Below, piece by piece: positions 5,788-7,341 of a stretch of DNA of 7,341 nt. The notes beneath the pieces are model-generated. The model was not told where the DNA came from and did no database searches. It was given only the letters and a program-made list of their open reading frames with translations. The first letter of the stretch is position 1; the number at the start of each line of letters is the position of its first letter. Source of the DNA: JARICQ01 sp964527205 (GTDB lineage: Bacteria; Bacillota; Clostridia; Tissierellales; Tissierellaceae); assembly GCA_964527205.1 (NCBI GenBank), contig CAZGQG010000054.1, forward strand, positions 1-7,341, read 5' to 3'. The translations under genes and the position numbers were made by a program.

Positions 5788-7233
5788 ATGAAGATTGCTA
5801 TTATTGGAATGGGTGTTGCTGGGATTAGTGTGCTTAGAGAATGGACAAAGATAAAGCAAACAAATCCTTCAATAGAATTAACTCTCTTTGGAGATGAAGA
5901 TACTTTTGGAACTGGCCTACCCTACCAAAAGGATAATGAGAAGCTACTTATGAATGTACCTGCAGAATTTACAACTATAATTCCTGAAAATAAGGATGAT
6001 TTTGTGGAATGGTTAGAAGATACTCAGGGTAAGGAAGACCCAAGATTTAAATATTATTCTCGCCAGTTGTTTGGTACTTATTTAAGGGAGCGAATGGAGG
6101 TCTGGCTAGAAGAATCAAAGGCAAGGACAATAAAGGAAAAGGTTGAGAGAGTGGAAATCCTTTCTAAGGAACAATTCAGGTTAAGAACTCCTTCCTTTGT
6201 AGAAGATTTTGATTTTGTACATCTCTGTATTGGCAATTTACCTTACAAAGATCCCTATAATTTAATTGGACATCCTCAATTTATAATCAATCCCTTCCCT
6301 ATGGAAAAGAAACTAGCTTCAATTCCAGAGAGGGCTAGGATTGGGGTCTTAGGGACTGGCCTTACCAGTATTGATATCTTTAGGTATGTTCAATACAACC
6401 GAGCAGATTTAAAACTATCTTTTTTCTCTAGATCTGGAAGATTTAAATCTATTAGTAGTAAATCCCAAGCAGTTAATTTTAAATATTTTACAGAAGAAAA
6501 TATAAAGGATACAAAAGAAAAAAACAATGGATTCATTCCATTGGAAACTTATATAGGATGGTTTAAAAAAGAAATAAAAAACCAAGGCATATCCTTGGAT
6601 AAGGACTGGATGGATCAAAAATTTGGATCCAAAACAACTATAAGAAAAGAATTAGAAAATCTAAAAATGATTGGAGGAGTCCAATCTATATTACTTGAAT
6701 TGAATCCTCTACTCACAGATATGTGGATGGCTCTAAAGGAAACAGACAAAGAAAAGTTCTTAGAAGAGTATTATGGTCTGTGGGATAAATTAAGAAGTTC
6801 CTTTCCTCCTGAGTCTGCTGAAAAACTAGTATCTGCCTGGGAAGAAGATAAAATAAATGTATTTAATAATTTAATAAATATTATTGAAAACAAAGAATCA
6901 TTTGAATTTATCTTAAAGGATGGAGAATCCCAGGATGTAGATTACATTATTAATGCCATAGGCACGGAAAAAAATGTCTCATATAAAATGGATCGCAGAC
7001 CCCTTCTTCACCAGCTAATTAATGAACGTATTCTTCAACCTGAAACATTTGGTGGTGTGCAAGTTAGCCTTCCAGCTTTAAGTGCTATTAGCCAAAAATA
7101 TGGTCAAATTCAGAGTCTTAAAGTACATGGTGAGTTGATTTCAGGAATACAATTTGGCAATAATTCAGTAGATATTATTTCTGAAAGCGCTAGGGATGCA
7201 GTTGAAGACATTGTCCACTTAATGAAGGATTAA
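5788..7233 (+). CDS. FAD/NAD(P)-binding protein of unknown substrate (NAD_binding_9 / COG4529-like)
   Basis: This 481-residue flavoprotein-type oxidoreductase has two dinucleotide-binding motifs. The N-terminal Rossmann motif GMGVAG (7-12) opens a family-typical stretch: FGTGLPY (40-46), then LLMNVPAEFTTIIPENKDDF (53-72), which resembles the GxGxPY ... LLNVPA ... FxxWL pattern of NAD_binding_9 (PF13454) proteins such as E. coli YdhS. A second glycine motif, VLGTGLTSID (187-196), probably binds the other nucleotide. INAIGTEKNV (388-397) and the C-terminal SGIQFGN (452-458) fit the end of an FAD-binding fold. No signal peptide or membrane helix is seen, so it should be cytoplasmic. The middle third (about 230-370) is charged and less conserved-looking. 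The ATG at 5788 is fixed by AAGGAG (5775-5780) with a 7-nt gap. The gene is monocistronic, between the ssrA terminator and its own. I infer a redox role; the substrate is unknown. Confidence 0.8.
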   Translation: MKIAIIGMGVAGISVLREWTKIKQTNPSIELTLFGDEDTFGTGLPYQKDNEKLLMNVPAEFTTIIPENKDDFVEWLEDTQGKEDPRFKYYSRQLFGTYLRERMEVWLEESKARTIKEKVERVEILSKEQFRLRTPSFVEDFDFVHLCIGNLPYKDPYNLIGHPQFIINPFPMEKKLASIPERARIGVLGTGLTSIDIFRYVQYNRADLKLSFFSRSGRFKSISSKSQAVNFKYFTEENIKDTKEKNNGFIPLETYIGWFKKEIKNQGISLDKDWMDQKFGSKTTIRKELENLKMIGGVQSILLELNPLLTDMWMALKETDKEKFLEEYYGLWDKLRSSFPPESAEKLVSAWEEDKINVFNNLINIIENKESFEFILKDGESQDVDYIINAIGTEKNVSYKMDRRPLLHQLINERILQPETFGGVQVSLPALSAISQKYGQIQSLKVHGELISGIQFGNNSVDIISESARDAVEDIVHLMKD

Positions 7234-7251
7234 TTACAAGAATATTAATAG

Positions 7252-7285
7252 AAGAAAACCCCTTGATTCCAAGGGGTTTTCTTTT
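7252..7285 (+). terminator. Intrinsic terminator after the flavoprotein gene
   Basis: GAAAACCCCTTG (7254-7265) and CAAGGGGTTTTC (7270-7281) form a 12-bp perfect stem with an ATTC loop; A-T pairs at 7252-7253/7282-7283 extend it. A T-rich tail (TTTTATTT, 7282-7289) follows and abuts the putative group II intron start. Confidence 0.93.
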
Positions 7286-7289
7286 ATTT

Positions 7290-7341
7290 GTGTGCCCAGC
7301 ATGGGCACAAACTAGTCGGTGAAAGTCCGATACGGGGGTTG
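7290..7341 (+). mobile_element. Group II intron, 5' end (runs off the right edge)
   Basis: The last 52 bases do not resemble ordinary intergenic DNA. They begin GTGTG (7290-7294), matching the GUGYG 5' end of group II introns. They continue into a 7-bp hairpin, TGTGCCC (7291-7297) with GGGCACA (7303-7309), and a GTCGG-TGAAAG-TCCGA stem-loop (7315-7330), as in the start of domain I of bacterial group II introns from memory. The position directly after a terminator hairpin, in the same orientation, is the insertion habit of class C introns. The intron-encoded reverse transcriptase and the catalytic domain V would lie beyond the window, so the class and intactness cannot be judged. Confidence 0.75.

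Noticed and set aside
6415..6618. 67-residue reverse-strand ORF within the flavoprotein gene
   Set aside because: Antisense to the charged central part of the gene; the Phe-rich product reflects Lys codons on the other strand.

Overview
The window is AT-rich and uses many ATA and AGA codons. Its Shine-Dalgarno sequences are strong (AAGGAG, GGAGGG) and it has several U-tailed hairpin terminators. The rnr-smpB-ssrA gene order points to a low-GC Firmicute, most likely in the Clostridia or Tissierellia. Every real gene lies on the + strand, and most transcription units end in a recognisable intrinsic terminator.

Region by region: (1) 1-536 is the C-terminal quarter of a membrane-bound ion-pumping pyrophosphatase (hppA), cut by the left edge and followed by a terminator. 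(2) About 600-2281 is a single-gene unit for a membrane-anchored Mur-ligase-family protein related to MurF; its terminator hairpin contains the stop codon. (3) 2377-5558 is the RNA and translation quality-control cluster: rnr (RNase R), smpB and ssrA (tmRNA). No terminator is visible inside the cluster and a strong one follows ssrA. ssrA has a consensus extended -10 promoter, and a sequence resembling that promoter precedes smpB. (4) 5788-7285 is a solitary FAD/NAD(P)-binding protein of unknown substrate with its own terminator. (5) Directly after that terminator, 7290-7341 looks like the 5' end of a group II intron that runs off the right edge.

Functionally, the centre of the window is trans-translation. 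SmpB delivers alanyl-tmRNA to stalled ribosomes, the tmRNA reading frame adds a degradation tag, and RNase R can degrade the released non-stop mRNA. The flanking genes (ion-pumping PPase, Mur-like ligase, flavoprotein) have no obvious link to that process.

I do not see an undescribed multi-gene system. The points most worth a second look are the group II intron start beside a terminator, the odd tmRNA tag region (an imperfect 13-nt tandem duplication and a YAFAA ending), the paired smpB and ssrA promoter-like sequences with a perfect hairpin between rnr and smpB, and the membrane-anchored MurF paralogue.
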